From the NCBI GenBank assembly GCA_963834405.1, contig CAWIBX010000002.1, forward strand, positions 310,001 to 374,000: a stretch of DNA of 64,000 bases, written 5' to 3'. The first letter of the stretch is position 1. Every line of letters starts with the position of its first letter. Of the stretch, positions 63,430-64,000 are shown one piece after another. This stretch comes from Bog-473 sp963834405. GTDB taxonomy: Bacteria > Actinomycetota > Acidimicrobiia > Acidimicrobiales > RAAP-2. The notes under the pieces were generated by a model, which saw nothing but the letters and a program-made list of their open reading frames with translations, searched no databases and was not told where the DNA came from. The position numbers and the translations under genes were made by a program.

Positions 63430-64000
63430 GTGCCGAGGCGACAGCCGTTCTGGAGCGGGCTCCAAGGTGTCCCCGGACTGCGCCGCACCGAGGTGGCCAC
63501 GCTGGCTGGGATGAGCGTGGAGTACTACTCGCGGCTCGAACGCGGGAACCTGGCCGGCGTCTCCGAAGAGGTACTCGAGGCCCTCTCGCGCGCCCTCGAG
63601 TTGGACGAGGCAGAGCGGGCACACCTCTACGACCTCGCCCGAGCGTCTACCTCAAGGCCAACACCACGGAAGCGGGCCCAGCCCGAGTCCGTCCGTCAGA
63701 GCCTGCAATCAACCCTCGATGCCATCACCACGGCGCCTGCAGTGATCAACAACGGCCGAGGCGACATGGTCGCAGCGAACTCCCTTGCCCGTGCCCTCTT
63801 CTCCGAGATGTTCCTCCAACCATCACGACGACCTGTGAACAATGCCCGATTTGTATTCCTCGACCCACGCGCCACGACCTTCTACCAGGACTGGTCGAAG
63901 GTGGCCGACGAGACTGTGGCGGCCTTGCGCACCCAAGCCGGTCAGAATCCCTACGACCAAGCCCTGTCTGATCTTGTCGGAGAGTTGTCAACTCAAAGCG
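63430..64000 (+). CDS. HTH regulator with MmyB-like ligand domain (cut by window edge)
   Basis: An open frame running off the window. GLRRTEVATLAGMSVEYYSR then LERGNLAGVSEEVLEALSRA is the XRE-type HTH of MmyB-like regulators, followed by the ligand domain (FLDPRATTFYQDWSKVADE). GTG 63430 is the best start seen, but the usual ~25 N-terminal residues (helix before VPGLRR) are absent or frameshifted. Divergent from the cupin, which it may control. Confidence 0.75.
   Translation, partial: MPRRQPFWSGLQGVPGLRRTEVATLAGMSVEYYSRLERGNLAGVSEEVLEALSRALELDEAERAHLYDLARASTSRPTPRKRAQPESVRQSLQSTLDAITTAPAVINNGRGDMVAANSLARALFSEMFLQPSRRPVNNARFVFLDPRATTFYQDWSKVADETVAALRTQAGQNPYDQALSDLVGELSTQS

Noticed and set aside
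14..63991. Long overlapping reading frames opposite or within real genes, many Arg/Pro/Ala-rich
   Set aside because: At ~70% GC, shadow frames stay open. They lack motifs, start signals and normal composition.
1..64000. CRISPR array
   Set aside because: No regularly spaced repeats of 23-47 bp were seen. The direct repeats found are tRNA-derived pairs or short motifs.

Overview
The window is high-GC DNA (roughly 70% GC by eye in the flanks). Gene content points to an actinobacterium, most likely Acidimicrobiia or a relative: FadE-type acyl-CoA dehydrogenase, CaiB-type CoA transferase, GTG starts, mycothiol-type ArsC, a WhiB-like protein, actinobacterial integrase modules, and secreted proteins built from 'GYWLVASDGG' repeats. 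The lineage is inference; no rRNA gene is present.

Layout. 1-11.3 kb: a lipid/xenobiotic catabolic block (ABC-2 permease end, Baeyer-Villiger-type monooxygenase plus haloalkane dehalogenase operon, P450, rpiA, acyl-CoA dehydrogenase, alpha/beta hydrolase, disulfide reductase operon, CoA transferase, carbonic anhydrase). 11.5-26.5 kb: cell-envelope and housekeeping genes (L,D-transpeptidase with propeller-like repeats, sthA, glnA, Ser/Thr kinase, HtrA protease, transglycosylase-like protein, methyltransferases). 26.6-41.2 kb: a 14.6-kb, lower-GC genomic island bounded by a 37-nt direct repeat of the 3' end of tRNA-Val(GAC), with an amber-interrupted tyrosine integrase, a second integrase remnant beside the intact tRNA, an IS110-type element and assorted cargo. 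41.3-55.3 kb: dioxygenase, exonuclease, a branched-chain-type ABC transporter operon running into a GH92 glycosidase, and an arsenic operon (arsI-like, aquaporin, arsC, divergent arsR) with palindromic operators. 55.3-58.9 kb: a second, wrecked mini-island flanked by 43-nt repeats of a tRNA-Cys 3' half, holding a WhiB-like gene, a broken integrase and an IS982-family element. 58.9-64 kb: small hypothetical proteins, an epoxide hydrolase, a cupin and a truncated HTH regulator.

How genes work together. The dehalogenase, monooxygenase, P450, acyl-CoA dehydrogenase and CoA transferase could feed halogenated or cyclic hydrocarbons into beta-oxidation (inference). The liv-type transporter is translationally coupled through to the glycosidase. 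The arsenic genes form a self-contained divergon with no ArsB pump. Both islands carry a tyrosine recombinase and the same small Cys-rich protein, so they descend from related integrative elements.

Caution. At least ten genes show one apparent single-base indel that restores a conserved family sequence when corrected, including genes expected to be intact (rpiA, livHM, htrA). Either the assembly has residual indel errors or decay is widespread; reads are needed to tell.
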